Shown here: positions 63,441-64,000 of the stretch, one piece after another | Numbering within the stretch: the stretch's first letter is position 1 | Layout of the letters: each line of letters starts with the position of its first letter | Assembly (NCBI RefSeq): GCF_002927635.1 | Contig: NZ_PRDS01000001.1 | Span: 310,001 to 374,000, forward strand | From: Albidovulum inexpectatum | GTDB taxonomy: Bacteria; Pseudomonadota; Alphaproteobacteria; Rhodobacterales; Rhodobacteraceae | Length of the DNA: 64,000 bases | Direction: 5' to 3' | Made by a program: the position numbers and the translations under genes | The notes under the pieces: model-generated | The model's database searches: none | What the model saw: only the letters and a program-made list of their open reading frames with translations | What the model was told of the DNA's origin: nothing

Positions 63441-64000
63441 GCCTTGCCCTCGGGGTCGGTGGCGGTTTCCGGAAAACGTGGATCGGTGCCGCGCGGTCGA
63501 TAGCGCCGGTCGTAATCCTGCGCATAGAGGCGGCTTTCGTCGAAATCCTCAGCCCCGATCGAGCGGCCCACAAGGATCAGCGCGGTGCGCTCCATCTCGG
63601 CCCCGACGGCGGTTTCCAGCGTGCCCAGCGTGGCACGGACGATCCGCTGGTCGGGCCAGCTGGCGCGCCAGACCACGGCCACGGGACAATCGGCCCCGTA
63701 ATGCGGCACCAGTTCGGCCACCACGCGATCCAGAACGTGAACCGACAGGTGAATGGCCAGAACGGCGCCCGTGCGCGCGAAATTCTCCAAGGTCTCGCCC
63801 GCGGGCATCGCCGTCGCTCGGCCCGAGGTTCGGGTCAGGACGACCGACTGCACGACGCCGGGCAAGGTCAGCTCGGCGCCAAGCGCGGCGGCGGCGGCGG
63901 CAAAGCTCGGCACGCCCGGTGTCACGTCATAGGGGATGCCCAGCGCGCGCAGGCGTCGCAGCTGTTCGCCCATGGCCGACCAGACCGACAGATCGCCCGA
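63437..64000 (-). CDS. cobM: Precorrin-4 C(11)-methyltransferase (5' end beyond window)
   Basis: Tetrapyrrole methylase of the aerobic B12 pathway. Only the C-terminal part, 187 residues, is in the window. The frame runs to the window edge: before MGEQLRRL come the codons for SGDLSVWSA, a family-typical CobM motif, so the true start lies past 64000. Further CobM features are [22 protein letters not shown] and [14 protein letters not shown]. It heads the visible cobM-cobB-cobA run. Confidence 0.92.
   Translation of the reverse strand, partial: SGDLSVWSAMGEQLRRLRALGIPYDVTPGVPSFAAAAAALGAELTLPGVVQSVVLTRTSGRATAMPAGETLENFARTGAVLAIHLSVHVLDRVVAELVPHYGADCPVAVVWRASWPDQRIVRATLGTLETAVGAEMERTALILVGRSIGAEDFDESRLYAQDYDRRYRPRGTDPRFPETATDPEGKA

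Overview
The window is a GC-rich chromosomal segment from an alphaproteobacterium of the Rhodobacterales (a Paracoccus/Rhodobacter-like relative). This rests on the gene content seen here: a RegA response regulator beside an HvrA-type H-NS protein, the alphaproteobacterial hemD-Mic60-hemY cluster, divergent rpsU/COQ9, an aa3-type cytochrome oxidase subunit IV, ETF:ubiquinone oxidoreductase, and the aerobic cobalamin genes cobF/cobM. Genes are tightly packed, often with ATGA or TGATG start/stop overlaps. No insertion sequence, prophage, CRISPR array or defence island was seen.

Layout. 1-8.7 kb: an MscS channel (5' end probably outside the window), peroxiredoxin, FAD oxidoreductase-rsmD-HAD, map, a molybdopterin-binding protein, then a coupled GNAT/AhpD-like/OmpA run and a LysR regulator. 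8.9-15.5 kb: fadH, leuB, rpsU, COQ9-quinone oxidoreductase, an orphan ParA and a small monooxygenase. 15.5-25.5 kb: a luciferase-like oxidoreductase, folC-accD-CPBP protease, ilvD with an overlapping lipoprotein and two unknown proteins, then a secreted EEP-fold protein behind an unknown membrane protein. 25.8-30 kb: leuD, leuC and a second MscS channel. 29.7-36.1 kb: one long run rsfS-rlmH-gpmI-envC-ctpA-rppH-cox subunit IV-lipoprotein. 36.1-44.5 kb: an unknown membrane protein, greA, a compositionally distinct PAP2 phosphatase, ETF-QO, a TPR protein-ispE, and an NfeD/SPFH pair. 44.6-54.7 kb: tRNA-Thr, hemY-Mic60-hemD facing tsaD-gpsA-yciI-EVE, DUF1761, a probable 6S RNA below a DUF2853 gene, ahcY and a YfbR-type HD protein. 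54.7-59.3 kb: a large glycosyltransferase, hvrA, regA and a LacI regulator. 59.3-64 kb: a cobalamin locus, all on the minus strand: cobM (cut by the window)-cobB-cobA, then a cobalamin riboswitch leading cbtB-cbtA-cobF.

Functionally this is mostly core metabolism: branched-chain amino acid synthesis (leuB, leuC, leuD, ilvD), tetrapyrrole and B12 synthesis, quinone-linked respiration, ribosome maturation and envelope maintenance. The less ordinary items are a probable 6S RNA in the 3' flank of the DUF2853 gene, regA-hvrA without the usual regB/senC, a Mic60 homologue, a low-GC PAP2 gene, a possible permuted papain-fold lipoprotein and a hairpin between the ribosome binding site and start of rpsU. 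I did not find convincing evidence of a wholly new multi-gene system.
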